A DNA stretch of 64,000 nucleotides from Amycolatopsis balhimycina FH 1894 (GCF_000384295.1 NZ_KB913037.1:8185533-8249532), one strand, 5' to 3'; counted from the first letter of the stretch, positions 1 through 9,144 are shown. Made by a program: numbers and translations. The notes: generated by a model from the letters alone, not told the origin.

Positions 1-1
1 C

Positions 2-322
2 ACGGCCGAGATCCGCGGCGACCTGGCCGCCGTGCCGCCGGTCGTGTCGCGCGAGGTGTACCGGATCCTGCAGGAATGCCTGACGAACGTGGTCCGCCAC
101 GCCGGCAGGGTCCCGGTGACGGTGGTCGTCGACGTGTCGGCGGATGAGCTCCTCGCGCGAGTCGCCAACCCGCTGGGGAGCGGTGCGGGCCGGGCCGGCG
201 GTGGCCGTGGCCTGCGCGGGATGACCGAGCGGGTGGCGGTGCTCGGCGGCGAGCTCACGGCGGGCCGGGTGGACGACCGGTGGGAGGTCGTGGTGCGGGT
301 GCCGTGGGGGAGCGGGCGATGA
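2..322 (+). CDS. Sensor histidine kinase, C-terminal ATPase end (5' end outside window)
   Basis: Only about the last 106 residues are present, and the reading frame is open to the left edge. The N-box reads ECLTNVVRHA and a glycine box reads GRGLRGMTERV, the pattern of the HATPase domain in NarL-type (HisKA_3) sensor kinases. The kinase would autophosphorylate on a His upstream of the window and pass phosphate to the response regulator that follows. Its stop codon overlaps the start of that regulator (ATGA), so the two are translationally coupled. The sensor domain and the signal cannot be judged. Confidence 0.9.
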   Translation, partial: TAEIRGDLAAVPPVVSREVYRILQECLTNVVRHAGRVPVTVVVDVSADELLARVANPLGSGAGRAGGGRGLRGMTERVAVLGGELTAGRVDDRWEVVVRVPWGSGR

Positions 323-972
323 GCGTGCGCGTGCTGCTGGCCGACGACGAGCCGCTGATCCGCGCCGGGCTGCGGGCGATCGTCGACAGCGAAGACGGCC
401 TTTCGGTGGTCGGGGAGGCCGTCGACGGCGCCGAGGTGCCCGGGCTGGTGGCCCGGCTGCGCCCGGACGTCGTGCTGATGGACGTGCGGATGCCCGCGGT
501 GGACGGGATCCGGGCCACCACGCACCTGATGTCCACTGTGGACAACCCGCCCAAGGTCATCGTGGTGACCACGTTCGAGAACGACGACTACGTCTACGAC
601 GCGCTCGTCGCGGGAGCCAGCGGGTTCCTGCTCAAGCGGACCCGGCCGGAGGAGATCGTGGCGGCGATCCGGACCGTGGTGGCGGGGGAGTCGCTGCTGT
701 TCCCGGCGGCGATCCGCAGGCTGGCCGCCCGGCACGCGCCGGCGTCCCCCGGCGACGGCCTGGCCGGCGCCGGGCTCACCGAGCGCGAGCGCGAAGTGCT
801 GCGGCTGATGGCCGGCGGACTGTCCAATGTGGAGATCGCGGGCGAGCTGTACCTGGGCGTCCAGACGGTGAAGACGCACGTCGGCAACGTGCTGGCGAAA
901 CTCGGGGCACGCGACCGGACCCAGGCGGTGGTCCGCGCGTACGACTCGGGCTTCGTGACGCCCGCGGGATAG
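319..972 (+). CDS. NarL/LuxR-family response regulator
   Basis: This is a 217-residue two-component response regulator. Residues 3-120 form a receiver domain with acidic pair D9/D10, phospho-acceptor D55 (VVLMDVRMP) and a conserved Lys in the LLKR segment. Residues about 150-212 form a LuxR-type helix-turn-helix (LTEREREVLRLMAGGLSN, then VQTVKTHVGNVLAKL). The ATG at 319 overlaps the kinase stop and gives a normal N-terminus (MSVRVLLADDEP); an in-frame start further upstream would add 13 unrelated residues. Target genes are unknown. The gene on the right is convergent, so the operon ends here. Confidence 0.93.
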   Translation: MSVRVLLADDEPLIRAGLRAIVDSEDGLSVVGEAVDGAEVPGLVARLRPDVVLMDVRMPAVDGIRATTHLMSTVDNPPKVIVVTTFENDDYVYDALVAGASGFLLKRTRPEEIVAAIRTVVAGESLLFPAAIRRLAARHAPASPGDGLAGAGLTEREREVLRLMAGGLSNVEIAGELYLGVQTVKTHVGNVLAKLGARDRTQAVVRAYDSGFVTPAG

Positions 973-979
973 TTCGGGC

Positions 980-1036
980 GCCCTGGCGCTCGCCGTCGAC
1001 GTGGCCGGACGGCGGATCCTGGACGCCGGCCAGGGC
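980..1036. terminator. Inverted repeat between convergent genes
   Basis: Eight-base perfect arms GCCCTGGC (980-987) and GCCAGGGC (1029-1036) enclose 41 bases with further GC-rich self-complementarity. The element lies between the response-regulator stop (972) and the VOC stop (1037-1039). No T-run is present. It may act as a weak bidirectional terminator. Unlike other convergent junctions in this window it is not a long perfect palindrome. Confidence 0.35.
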
Positions 1037-1471
1037 TCAGTCCAGGCAGAACTCGTTGCCCTCGATGTCCTGCATCGTCAGGCACGACTCGTTGTACTCG
1101 TCCGCCTTCTGGAGCCACAGGCGTTTCGCCCCGAGCGTCTCCAGCCGTGCGCACTCGGCCTCGAGGGCGGCGAGCCGCTCTTCACCGACGAGCCCGGTGC
1201 CGACCCGCACGTCGAGGTGCACCCGGTTCTTGACGACCTTGCCTTCGGGCACGCGCTGGAAGTACAGCCGCGGGCCCACCCCCTCGGGGTCGTGGCAGAC
1301 GAATCCGGCTCCCTGACGCTCGGGCGGCAGCGAGCTGCCGTAGTCGGCCCAGGTGGCGAACCCCTCCGGCGGTGGCGGGACGACGTACCCGAGCACCTCG
1401 CACCAGAACCGGGCGACGCGTTCGGGTTCCGCGCAGTCGAAGGTGACCTGGACCTGCCTGACCGACGTCAT
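1037..1471 (-). CDS. VOC-superfamily (glyoxalase-like) protein
   Basis: This 144-residue protein has the fold pattern of the vicinal-oxygen-chelate superfamily: an opening strand VQVTFDCAEPERVARFWCEVLGY, the middle segment RVHLDVRVGT, and the end strand MQDIEGNEFCLD. These match the glyoxalase/bleomycin-resistance-like domain found alone in many actinomycete proteins of unknown substrate. The metal ligands are not all obvious, so catalytic activity is not assured. It starts 33 bases after the cysNC stop on the same strand, preceded by AAGGTAGG, and could be co-transcribed with it. No specific role in sulfur metabolism can be claimed. Confidence 0.8.
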   Translation of the reverse strand: MTSVRQVQVTFDCAEPERVARFWCEVLGYVVPPPPEGFATWADYGSSLPPERQGAGFVCHDPEGVGPRLYFQRVPEGKVVKNRVHLDVRVGTGLVGEERLAALEAECARLETLGAKRLWLQKADEYNESCLTMQDIEGNEFCLD

Positions 1472-1504
1472 GAGGCCTACCTTAGGGGTGCGAGCAAGAG
1501 AATT

Positions 1505-3316
1505 TCAGCCGAGATCGTCGAGGACAGCCTGGATCGCGGCCGCCATCGCCGCCGGGTCGCCGTCGCCCGGGCGCAGCACCAGATCGGGCGACGAAGGCCG
1601 CTCGTAGGGCGCGTCGATGCCGGTGAAGCCGGTGATCTCCCCGGCGCGTGCCTTCGCGTACATCCCCTTCGGGTCGCGGGCCTCGCACACCTCCAGCGGC
1701 GTGTCGACGAAGACCTCGACGAACGGCAGCCCGTTGTGAAGAGAACGCGCCTGGGCCCGGTCGGCCTCGTACGGGCTGATCAGCGACGCGATCGCCACCA
1801 CGCCCGCGTCCGCGAACAGGCGGGCCACCTCCGCCACCCGCCGGACGTTCTCCGCCCGGTCCTCCGGGCTGAAGCCGAGGCCCTTGTTGAGCCCGTGGCG
1901 CAGGTTGTCGCCGTCGAGGAGGTAGGCCGGACGCCCGGCCGCGACCAGCCGCCGTTCCAGCTCGACCGCCACCGACGACTTCCCCGACGCCGAAAGCCCG
2001 GTGAGCCACACCGTCGCGCCCCGGGTCGGGCGGTCTTCGCGACGCACCGCCGCGGTGTGCCAGACGACCGGGGAAGCGACCGCGCCGGTGATCATGCCGG
2101 CCGCGACCGTGTCGCCCGTGTGCTCGTCGACCAGCAGGAGCCCGCCGGTGGCGCGGTTGCGGCGGTACGGGTCGAACAGCAGTGGCGCCCGCGTGCGCAG
2201 CCGGATCCGGCCGATGTCGTTGAGCTGCAACGACTCCGCTGTCTCGTCGCGGTGCAGGGTGGTGACGTCGAGGCGGTATTCGAGGCGGTCGACCGTGCCC
2301 CGCGTCTCGGTGGTCGTGTGCCGTACCGCGTAGGTCGCGCCCGGTGTCAGGGCGGCGCGTTCGGAGAACCAGCACACGAGCGCGTCGACCTCGCGGGCCG
2401 ACTCCGCGCGGTTGCCCGGGCGGCACAGCATGGCCCCGCGGCCCAGGTCGAGGTCGTCGGCCAGCTCCACCGCGACCGCCTGGCCGGTGAACGCCTCCGC
2501 CAGGGGTTGCCCGCCCGGGCCCCACACCGCGCGCACCTTCGACGTGAACCCCGACGGCAGGGCCACGACCTCGTCGCCCGGCTTGAACACCCCGCCCGCG
2601 ACGGTGCCCGCGTAGCCGCGGAAGTCGGACCGGCGGATCACGTACTGCACCGGGAACCGCGCGTCGATCAGGTTGCGGTCGGAGGCGACGTGCACCTCTT
2701 CCAGCTGGTGCAGCAGCGAAGTGCCTTCGTACCAGGGCATGCTCGCGCTGCGGTGGACGACGTTGTCGCCGTGCAGCGCCGAAACCGGCACGAACGTCAG
2801 GTCGGCGACGTCGAGTTTCATCGCGAACCGGCGGAAGTCCTCGCGGATCTCGTCGAAGCGCTCCTGCGACCAGCCGACGAGGTCCATCTTGTTCACGCAC
2901 ACCACGAGGTGCCCGATCCCGAGCAGCGACGCGAGGAACGCGTGCCGCCGCGACTGCTCCAGCACGCCCTTGCGCGCGTCGACGAGGACCAGCGCCAGGT
3001 CGGCCGTCGACGCGCCGGTCACCATGTTCCGCGTGTACTGCAGGTGCCCCGGCGTGTCCGCGATGATGAACTTGCGCCTGGGCGTGGCGAAGTAGCGGTG
3101 GGCGACGTCGATGGTGATGCCCTGCTCGCGTTCGGCGCGCAGGCCGTCGGTGAGCAGCGCGAGGTCCGGGTAGTCCTCGCCGCGGTCGCGGCTGGCGCGT
3201 TCGACGGCGGCGAGCTGGTCGGTGAAGATCGCCTTCGAGTCGAACAGCAGCCGGCCGATCAAAGTGGACTTGCCGTCGTCCACGCTTCCCGCCGTGGCGA
3301 TCCTCAGCAGCTGCAT
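1505..3316 (-). CDS. cysNC: Bifunctional sulfate adenylyltransferase subunit 1 / adenylylsulfate kinase (CysN-CysC fusion)
   Basis: This 603-residue fusion makes PAPS from sulfate together with CysD. The N-terminal part (about 1-415) is an EF-Tu-like GTPase: P-loop GSVDDGKST at residues 10-18, [12 protein letters not shown] (G3) and NKMDLVGW (G4). The C-terminal part (about 425-603) is APS kinase, with P-loop GLSASGKSS and substrate segments [16 protein letters not shown] and MYAKARAG. CysN GTP hydrolysis drives APS formation by CysD; CysC phosphorylates APS at the 3' position. The fused arrangement is known from mycobacteria and other actinomycetes. The ATG at 3316 overlaps the cysD stop by one base (TGATG), giving translational coupling. 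A sulfotransferase, a possible PAPS user, is encoded 3.4 kb away. Confidence 0.96.
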   Translation of the reverse strand: MQLLRIATAGSVDDGKSTLIGRLLFDSKAIFTDQLAAVERASRDRGEDYPDLALLTDGLRAEREQGITIDVAHRYFATPRRKFIIADTPGHLQYTRNMVTGASTADLALVLVDARKGVLEQSRRHAFLASLLGIGHLVVCVNKMDLVGWSQERFDEIREDFRRFAMKLDVADLTFVPVSALHGDNVVHRSASMPWYEGTSLLHQLEEVHVASDRNLIDARFPVQYVIRRSDFRGYAGTVAGGVFKPGDEVVALPSGFTSKVRAVWGPGGQPLAEAFTGQAVAVELADDLDLGRGAMLCRPGNRAESAREVDALVCWFSERAALTPGATYAVRHTTTETRGTVDRLEYRLDVTTLHRDETAESLQLNDIGRIRLRTRAPLLFDPYRRNRATGGLLLVDEHTGDTVAAGMITGAVASPVVWHTAAVRREDRPTRGATVWLTGLSASGKSSVAVELERRLVAAGRPAYLLDGDNLRHGLNKGLGFSPEDRAENVRRVAEVARLFADAGVVAIASLISPYEADRAQARSLHNGLPFVEVFVDTPLEVCEARDPKGMYAKARAGEITGFTGIDAPYERPSSPDLVLRPGDGDPAAMAAAIQAVLDDLG

Positions 3317-4230
3317 CAGAAGTAGCCCTCTCGCTTGCGGTCTTCCATGCCTGCCTCGGAAATCCGGTCGTCGGCCCGGGTCGCGCCGCGTTCGGTGACA
3401 CGCGTCGCGGCCACCTCGTCGACCACTTCGGACGGTGTCGACGCCGAAGACTCGACGCAACCGGTGCACGTGGCGTCGCCGACCGTCCGGAAGCGCACGG
3501 TCGCCTCGTACGGCTGCTCTCCGTCCACAAGGGACAAGAAGCGGGTCGCCGCCAGCAACATGCCGTCGCGCTGGACCACCGGACGCCGGTGCGCGTAGTA
3601 CAGCGGCGGCAGCGCGATCCGCTCGTCGCGGATGTACTGCCAGATGTCCAGCTCGGTCCAGTTCGACAGCGGGAAGACGCGGATGTGCTCGCCGCGCCGG
3701 TGCCGCCCGTTGTACAGGTTCCACAGTTCGGGCCGCTGCGCCCGAGGGTCCCACTGGCCGTGCTCGTCGCGGAAGCTGAACACGCGCTCCTTCGCGCGGG
3801 CCTTCTCCTCGTCGCGGCGGGCCCCGCCGAACACGGCGTCGAAGCCGCCATCGCGGATCGCCCGCAGCAGCGTCACCGTCTGCAGCCGGTTGCGGCTGGT
3901 CCCCGGTCCGGTCTCCTCGACGACGCGGCCGGCGTCGATGTCGTCCTGCACGCTCGCGACCTCGAGGCGGAGGCCGAGCGCGGCAACGGCCTCGTCGCGG
4001 AACCGCAGCACCTCGTCGAAGTTGTGGCCGGTGTCGACGTGCAGCACGGGGAACGGCAGCGGCGCCGGCCAGAACGCCTTCGCCGCGGCGTGCAGCATCA
4101 CCACCGAGTCCTTGCCGCCGGAGAAGAGCAGGACCGGGCGCTCGAAGGTCGCCGCGACCTCGCGGAAGACGTGCACGGCCTCCGCCTCGAGCGCGGCCAG
4201 GTGCGAAAGTTCGTACGAGGTCACGGACAC
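3316..4230 (-). CDS. cysD: Sulfate adenylyltransferase subunit 2 (CysD)
   Basis: This 304-residue catalytic ATP sulfurylase subunit forms adenosine 5'-phosphosulfate from sulfate and ATP in a complex with CysN. The PP-loop SGGKDS lies at residues 37-42 after the family-typical opening [22 protein letters not shown]. Length agrees with the family. Two GTGs compete for the start (4230 and 4224), and an ATG at 4248 would add six residues. The GTG at 4230 is preferred because a promoter-like -10 (TACTTT) ends six bases upstream, so the mRNA would begin at the start codon with no leader. The gene heads the cysD-cysNC operon and is divergent from the SnoaL/sulfotransferase operon. Confidence 0.95.
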   Translation of the reverse strand: MSVTSYELSHLAALEAEAVHVFREVAATFERPVLLFSGGKDSVVMLHAAAKAFWPAPLPFPVLHVDTGHNFDEVLRFRDEAVAALGLRLEVASVQDDIDAGRVVEETGPGTSRNRLQTVTLLRAIRDGGFDAVFGGARRDEEKARAKERVFSFRDEHGQWDPRAQRPELWNLYNGRHRRGEHIRVFPLSNWTELDIWQYIRDERIALPPLYYAHRRPVVQRDGMLLAATRFLSLVDGEQPYEATVRFRTVGDATCTGCVESSASTPSEVVDEVAATRVTERGATRADDRISEAGMEDRKREGYF

Positions 4231-4266
4231 CCGAAAAAAGTAGAACATGTTCTTGTCTTTGGTCAA
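4231..4266 (-). promoter_or_regulatory. Probable cysD promoter with internal palindrome
   Basis: On the minus strand there is a -35-like TTGACC (4266-4261), an 18-base spacer and a -10-like TACTTT (4242-4237), followed by six bases and then the GTG at 4230. The spacer holds the perfect 12-bp palindrome AGAACATGTTCT, a plausible repressor site. No Shine-Dalgarno sequence is present, consistent with a leaderless mRNA. The regulator is unknown. Confidence 0.5.
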
Positions 4267-4287
4267 GCGGTGCGGGACGCTAGGGGC

Positions 4288-4767
4288 ATGGACCTGGTCG
4301 TACTCGAAGAGATCAAGCGGCTGAAGTACCGGTACCTGCGCGGGGTGGACCTGAAGCTGTGGGACGAGGTGGCCGACACCTTCACCGCCGACGCCACGGT
4401 CGACTACGGGACGCACGCCGTGGGCGGGGACGGGAAGCAGTTCGAAGGCCGCGACGCCATCCTCGAATTCCTCACCCAGAGCCTCGGCAACGGCATCATC
4501 ACCGTGCATCACGCAGCTCAGCCGGAGATCGACGTCGACGGCGACACCGCGACCGGGCGGTGGTCGTTCACCGACCGGGTGATCGTGCCCGAGCACAAGG
4601 TGATCATCGAAGGTGCCGCGTTCTACGAAGACACCTACCGCCGCGAGAGCGACGGCGTCTGGCGGATATCGCACATCGGGTACGTCCGGACCTACGAAAC
4701 GATGACGTCGTTCGACAGCATGCCGGGCTTCAAGATCATCGCCAACCGCTGGGCCGTCCCGGCATGA
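4288..4767 (+). CDS. SnoaL/NTF2-like protein
   Basis: This 159-residue protein has the pattern of the SnoaL-like NTF2 fold: the helical start EIKRLKYRYLRGVDLKLWDEVADTFTADATVDYG, followed by strands with TVHHAAQPEIDVDGDTATGRWSF and the end GVWRISHIGYVRTYE. In actinomycetes such proteins are small enzymes or binding proteins acting on steroid- or polyketide-like molecules, often next to oxidoreductases. It is first in an operon with DUF1214, SDR and sulfotransferase genes. Its stop overlaps the next start (ATGA at 4764-4767). The ATG at 4288 fits the homologous N-terminus; upstream frame extension would run through the divergent cysD gene. Confidence 0.85.
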   Translation: MDLVVLEEIKRLKYRYLRGVDLKLWDEVADTFTADATVDYGTHAVGGDGKQFEGRDAILEFLTQSLGNGIITVHHAAQPEIDVDGDTATGRWSFTDRVIVPEHKVIIEGAAFYEDTYRRESDGVWRISHIGYVRTYETMTSFDSMPGFKIIANRWAVPA

Positions 4768-5954
4768 TCGAGAACGAGTTCTCGTTGACCCGGCCGTTCG
4801 CCGACGCCATCGTCGAGGCCGAGAAGCTGCTCGCCGGGGCGCCGCACGTGAAGACCGAGCAGGACCTCCTGGAGGGGTACGACTACCTCGCCGGGAGCAT
4901 CCGGGCGTCGCTGCAGATGGCCTGGGCCTACCAGCGCGACTTCCCGTACTTCACCGCGTCGACCGGGCCGTACACGAAGATGGGCCTGGACAACCCGGAC
5001 ACGCTGTACTTCAACGCGAACATCCGCGACGACCGCGAATACCTGGTCACCGGCGTCCGTGGGACCACCGCCGACCTGAGCTTCCAGATCCTCAACGGCG
5101 ACTACTCGCCGGTCGTGGTGCCCGACAGCCTCGCCGCGTTCGACGACCGGGCCATCGAAATCGGCGAGGACGGCCGCTTCGAGCTGCGGTTCGGCCCGGC
5201 ACGCGAGAACCAGGGGCCGAATTACTTCGTCCTCGGCGAGGGCTCGTCGATGCTCGTCGTCCGCGAGGTCCACAGCGACTGGGCGACGGAGAAGCGCGGC
5301 GAGATCCGCATCCAGTGCGTCGACACCGCGGGCCAGGCGCCGCCGGTGCCGGACCGCGCGGCGCTGACCAAGCGCTACGGCGTCACCGGCAAGATCCTGC
5401 TGAGCAGACTCAAGACGTTCCTGGCCTTCCCGAAGTGGTTCTACGACGACCTGCCGGTGAACACGATGACCGAGCCGCGGTCGACGCCGGGCGGGCTGAC
5501 CACGCAGTTCTCCTCGGCCGGGCACTACGAGCTCGGCGACGAAGAGGCGATGGTCGTCACCGTGCCGCGCTGCGCGGACGCGCCGTACCAGGGCATCCAG
5601 CTCGGCAGCCTCTGGTACGTCTCGCTCGACTACATCAACCACCAGACGAGCCTCACCGCCGACCAGGCCCGCGTCGACGCGGATGGGAAGATCCGGTTCG
5701 TGATCAGCGAGCGCGACCCCGGCGTCGCGAACTGGCTGGAACGCACCGGCCACGACCGCGGGTACGTGCAGATCCGCTGGCAGCGGCTCGCCCGCGACCT
5801 CGGCCCGGACGACGGCCCGGTCGTCGAGGTGGTCAAGGTGGACGAACTGCCCGACCGGCTGCCTTACCACGCCGAAGCGCGGGTGACGCCGGAGCAGTGG
5901 GCGGCGAGGATCGCGGCCCGGCAGGACGCCGTCGCCGCCCGGATGCTGGGGTGA
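4764..5954 (+). CDS. DUF1214 domain protein
   Basis: This 396-residue protein shows the pattern of DUF1214 proteins: YTKMGLDNPDTLYFNANI, a middle beta-rich part, and the C-terminal HYELGDEEAMVVTVP and YQGIQLGSLWYVSLDY. There is no signal peptide, so it is probably cytoplasmic. Its function is not known. In actinomycetes such proteins are found beside short-chain dehydrogenases and sulfotransferase-like proteins, as here. Start and stop overlap both neighbours (ATGA at 4764, GTGA at 5951), so the four genes are almost certainly one transcript. From memory, a similar gene order is found in the Mycobacterium tuberculosis Rv3529c-Rv3531c region; this should be checked. Confidence 0.8.
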   Translation: MIENEFSLTRPFADAIVEAEKLLAGAPHVKTEQDLLEGYDYLAGSIRASLQMAWAYQRDFPYFTASTGPYTKMGLDNPDTLYFNANIRDDREYLVTGVRGTTADLSFQILNGDYSPVVVPDSLAAFDDRAIEIGEDGRFELRFGPARENQGPNYFVLGEGSSMLVVREVHSDWATEKRGEIRIQCVDTAGQAPPVPDRAALTKRYGVTGKILLSRLKTFLAFPKWFYDDLPVNTMTEPRSTPGGLTTQFSSAGHYELGDEEAMVVTVPRCADAPYQGIQLGSLWYVSLDYINHQTSLTADQARVDADGKIRFVISERDPGVANWLERTGHDRGYVQIRWQRLARDLGPDDGPVVEVVKVDELPDRLPYHAEARVTPEQWAARIAARQDAVAARMLG

Positions 5955-6739
5955 GTGTGTCGGATCTGTTGCGGGACAAGGTGGTCGTGGTCTCGGGCAT
6001 CGGCCCGGGGCTCGGCCGGTCGATCGCCGTGCGCAGCGCGCTGGCCGGCGCGGACGTCGTGCTCGCCGCGCGCACCGAGTCGCGGCTCACCGAGGTCGCG
6101 AAGGAGGTCACCGACCTCGGCCGCCGGGCGGTCGCGATCCGCACCGACATCGACGACGCGGACTCGGCGGCGAACCTGGTGAGCGAGGCGGTCGAAGCCT
6201 TCGGCCGGGTGGACGCGGTGGTGCACAACGCCTTCGCCGTCCCGCCACTGACCGATCTGGCCACTGTGGACTTCGACGCCGTCCGCGCCGGCTTCGAGAC
6301 CGCGGCGATCTCCGTGCTCCGGCTGACGCGGCTGTTCCTGCCCGCGCTCAAGGAGAGCAAGGGCTCGCTGGTGATGATCAACTCCGCGGTGCTGCGGCAC
6401 TCCCGGCGCACGTTCGGCGCGTACAAGATCGCGAAGTCCGCGCTGCTGTCGCTCGCCCAGAGCCTCGCGAGCGAGCTGGGGCCGGACGGCGTGCGCGTCA
6501 ACACCGTGGCGCCGGGCTACATCTGGGCACCCAACCTCAAATGGTACTTCGCCTACCTGGCCAAGGAACGCGGCATCACGCCGGAAGAGGTCTACGCGGA
6601 GACAGCGTCCACAATAGACCTGCGCAAGCTGCCGGAACCCGACGAGATCGCCGACGCCGTGGTGTTCCTCGCCTCGCCGATGGCGCGCGCGATCACCGGG
6701 CAGTGCCTCGACGTCAACGGCGGCGAGTACCACCACTAG
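5951..6739 (+). CDS. Short-chain dehydrogenase/reductase (SDR)
   Basis: This 262-residue NAD(P)-dependent oxidoreductase has the Rossmann signature SGIGPGLGRSIA near residues 14-25, the NAG-equivalent HNAF, catalytic Ser in MINSAV, and the YxxxK pair in GAYKIAKSALL. The C-terminus ITGQCLDVNGGEYHH is typical of the family. The GTG at 5951 overlaps the preceding stop (GTGA), which decides the start. It probably oxidises or reduces a hydroxyl/keto group on the same lipid-like substrate handled by its operon partners. The substrate cannot be read from sequence. Confidence 0.92.
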   Translation: MSVSDLLRDKVVVVSGIGPGLGRSIAVRSALAGADVVLAARTESRLTEVAKEVTDLGRRAVAIRTDIDDADSAANLVSEAVEAFGRVDAVVHNAFAVPPLTDLATVDFDAVRAGFETAAISVLRLTRLFLPALKESKGSLVMINSAVLRHSRRTFGAYKIAKSALLSLAQSLASELGPDGVRVNTVAPGYIWAPNLKWYFAYLAKERGITPEEVYAETASTIDLRKLPEPDEIADAVVFLASPMARAITGQCLDVNGGEYHH

Positions 6740-6747
6740 GAGGATCC

Positions 6748-7923
6748 ATGCTCCCCGGCCGGGAAGACGTCGGTACCGTCGAGGACCTGCACGCTTCGGC
6801 GTCGAAGCTCACCGGGCTCGGCGACTTCGGCGACGACGAGCACGTCGAAGGCCTGCGCGTGCTGCTGGAGTCGTACGAGGCCGACGAGGACCTCACGCCG
6901 TTCGGCAACAAGGTGCACCGGGCGTTCCTGCGCGGCGCGCTGGTGGCGCGGCTGCTCAGCCAAGCGTCGTGGAAGCAGAACCCGGCCTATGCGGACGTCC
7001 GCGTCAAGCGGCCGATCTTCGTCACCGGCCTGCCTCGCACCGGCACGACCGCGCTGCACCGGCTGCTCGTCGAGGACCCCGCGCACCAGGGGCTCGAGGT
7101 GTGGCTCGCCGAGGTCCCGCAGCCGCGGCCGCCGCGTGAGACGTGGGCCGGCAATCCGATCTTCCAAGGGATTCAGGCCGGCTACGAACGCCACCACGTC
7201 GAGCACCCGGAGTTCATGGGCGTGCACCACATGTCCGCGGACCAGGTCGAGGAGTGCTGGCAGCTGCTGCGCCAGTCGATGCGGTCGGTGTCGTTCGAGT
7301 GCCTGGCGCACCTGCCGCGCTACTCGCGCTGGCTGGCGAAGCAGGACTGGACGGACGCCTACGCCCGGCACAAGCGCAACCTGCAGCTGATCGGGCTGCC
7401 GGACGCCGGCAAGCGCTGGGTGCTCAAGAACCCGAGCCACCTCTTCGCCCTCGACGCGCTGATGGCGAACTACCCGGACGCGCTGGTGATCCAGACGCAC
7501 CGGGCGCCGCGCACGATCATGGCTTCGATGTGCAGCCTGGCCGAGAAGGCGGCGGACGGCTGGTCGTCGAAGTTCCGCGGCGACGTGATCGGCCGGTCGC
7601 AGCTCGACCTGTGGGCCCGGGGGGCCGACGAATTCAGCTGGGCCCGCGCGCGGCACAATCCGGCGCAGTTCCACGACGTGCGGTACGAGGACTTCGTGGC
7701 GGACCCGATCGGCACGGTGTCCACTGTGTACGACCACTTCGGACTGACCTTCACCGGCGAGGCGCGCGCGGCGATGACGGCGGTCCACGAGGCGAGCCGG
7801 ACCGGGGAGCGGAAACCGGTCCACCGCTACAGCCTGGCGGACTTCGGCCTGACAGCCGAGGAGGTCGACGAGCGCTTCGCGGCCTACCTGGCGGCTTACC
7901 CGCCGCCGCTCAGCTCGCGGTGA
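6748..7923 (+). CDS. Sulfotransferase-family protein
   Basis: This 391-residue protein has a PAPS-binding 5'-phosphosulfate loop (FVTGLPRTGTTALHRLL, residues about 91-107) and a distal VIQTHRAPRTIMASMCSL segment corresponding to the 3'-phosphate site, plus the family element RYEDFVADP. It would transfer sulfate from PAPS to a hydroxyl acceptor. The start follows a strong ribosome site (AGGAGG, 5 bases before ATG at 6748), eight bases after the SDR stop. The PAPS-forming genes cysD-cysNC lie divergently upstream of the operon, which suggests local supply. Its 3' end overlaps the convergent glycosyltransferase gene by 14 bases. Several actinomycete members of this family have no proven activity. 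Confidence 0.87.
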   Translation: MLPGREDVGTVEDLHASASKLTGLGDFGDDEHVEGLRVLLESYEADEDLTPFGNKVHRAFLRGALVARLLSQASWKQNPAYADVRVKRPIFVTGLPRTGTTALHRLLVEDPAHQGLEVWLAEVPQPRPPRETWAGNPIFQGIQAGYERHHVEHPEFMGVHHMSADQVEECWQLLRQSMRSVSFECLAHLPRYSRWLAKQDWTDAYARHKRNLQLIGLPDAGKRWVLKNPSHLFALDALMANYPDALVIQTHRAPRTIMASMCSLAEKAADGWSSKFRGDVIGRSQLDLWARGADEFSWARARHNPAQFHDVRYEDFVADPIGTVSTVYDHFGLTFTGEARAAMTAVHEASRTGERKPVHRYSLADFGLTAEEVDERFAAYLAAYPPPLSSR

Positions 7924-9103
7924 CCAGTTTGACGACGTCGTCCATCGACGGCCCGGCCGCCATCTCGGCGGCCAGCGCCCGCGCGCGGTTCCGGTAGCGC
8001 GGGTCGTCCAGGACGGCGCGGACCGCGCGGCGCAGCAGCCGCGGCGAGGCCGTGGCGCGGGCGCGGCCGATCCCGGCGCCGGACCAGGTGACCCGGGCGG
8101 CCACCTCGCGCTTGTCCTCGCTGGCCCCGACGACGACCAGCGGTACCCCGTACCGGAGGGCGTGGTTGACCCCGCCGTACCCGCCGTTGGTGACCATCGC
8201 GGCGCAGCGGGGGAGCAGTTCGTCGTAGGGCAGGAAATCGGCCACCCGGACGTTGGCGGGCAGCGGGCCGGGCCGCAGCGGAGTGCCGCACGTCGTCACG
8301 ACCACCAGCACGTCTTCGCCGGCCAGCCCGGCGATCGCGGGTTCGACGAGCCGGCCCAGGTCGTCGTTCGCCACCGTCCCCTGGGTCACGTGCACCACCG
8401 GCCGCGAGCGGTCCAGGTCGTCCCACCACGGCGGCAGCGGGTGCTCGCTCGCCGCGCTGACCGTCGTCGGCCCGATGAAGTGCAGCGGAGCTCCGGCGCG
8501 CGGATATTCGAAGCCCGGGCAGGTCATCTGCAGCACGCCGTCGCTGTGCAACGGCCAGTCCGTGAACAGCATGCCGGGGTCCTCGCCCAGCAGGTCTTTC
8601 GCCAGCCTCTGCGCTGGCCCGAGCACCCACGGCGCGAGCGCTTTCAGGGGCACCCCGCGCAGACGGCCGGGCGGGCCGGTCGGGACGGGCGGCATGAACG
8701 GCAGGAACCCGAGGGTGAGCACGCGCGGCCGTCGCTCCCGCCGGACCAGCGCCAGCCCGGCCATCATCAGCGGATCGCACAGCACTACGTCGGCTTGCCG
8801 CTCGTCGATGACGCTCAGCTGGTGGGGCATCGCGCGGACGAAGTGGGTCAGCTCGAAGCGCGCGAGCTTCAGGCCGCGTTTGCCGGCCCGGCCCGGGATC
8901 GAGCCGTCCAGGTCGGTCTCGTCGAAGTCGGCCTCCTTCGGGAGCGCCTTGACCTCGGCGCCCAGCTTCTCGAACGTCTCCCGGTAGCGCGCGCCCGTGA
9001 CGACCGCGACCTCGTGCCCGGCGGTGAGCAGGGCTTCGACGATCGGCTTGGTCGGCCCGACGTGGCCGCGAGCGGGGTGCACGCAGACGAGTACCGAGGC
9101 CAT
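7910..9103 (-). CDS. GT1-family (MGT-like) glycosyltransferase
   Basis: This 397-residue protein has the N-terminal HPARGHVGPTKPIVEALLTAGHEVAVVT of UDP-glycosyltransferase-like enzymes and a C-terminal donor-binding domain with VHVTQGTVAN, VRVADFLPYDELLPRCAAMVTNGGYGGVNHAL and YGVPLVVVG. Such GT-B enzymes glycosylate macrolides, flavonoids or lipids; several inactivate antibiotics. The usual donor-site HGG is NGG here, which may affect catalysis. The start ATG at 9103 begins at the first conserved residues. A TetR gene is divergent 41 bases away and probably controls it, an arrangement consistent with substrate-induced detoxification. Confidence 0.88.
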   Translation of the reverse strand: MASVLVCVHPARGHVGPTKPIVEALLTAGHEVAVVTGARYRETFEKLGAEVKALPKEADFDETDLDGSIPGRAGKRGLKLARFELTHFVRAMPHQLSVIDERQADVVLCDPLMMAGLALVRRERRPRVLTLGFLPFMPPVPTGPPGRLRGVPLKALAPWVLGPAQRLAKDLLGEDPGMLFTDWPLHSDGVLQMTCPGFEYPRAGAPLHFIGPTTVSAASEHPLPPWWDDLDRSRPVVHVTQGTVANDDLGRLVEPAIAGLAGEDVLVVVTTCGTPLRPGPLPANVRVADFLPYDELLPRCAAMVTNGGYGGVNHALRYGVPLVVVGASEDKREVAARVTWSGAGIGRARATASPRLLRRAVRAVLDDPRYRNRARALAAEMAAGPSMDDVVKLVTAS

Positions 9104-9144
9104 GGTTCCCCCTTGATTGACCGATACGCTGTACCATCCAATTG
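9104..9144. promoter_or_regulatory. Short divergent promoter region of glycosyltransferase and TetR genes
   Basis: The 41-base gap contains an imperfect dyad GATAC-GCT-GTACC (9123-9135), the kind of site a TetR repressor would bind to control both genes. Promoter elements are not clear. Confidence 0.4.

Noticed and set aside
4241..4252. LexA/SOS box at GAACATGTTC
   Set aside because: Actinobacterial SOS boxes have four bases between GAAC and GTTC; here there are two, and cysD is not an SOS gene.
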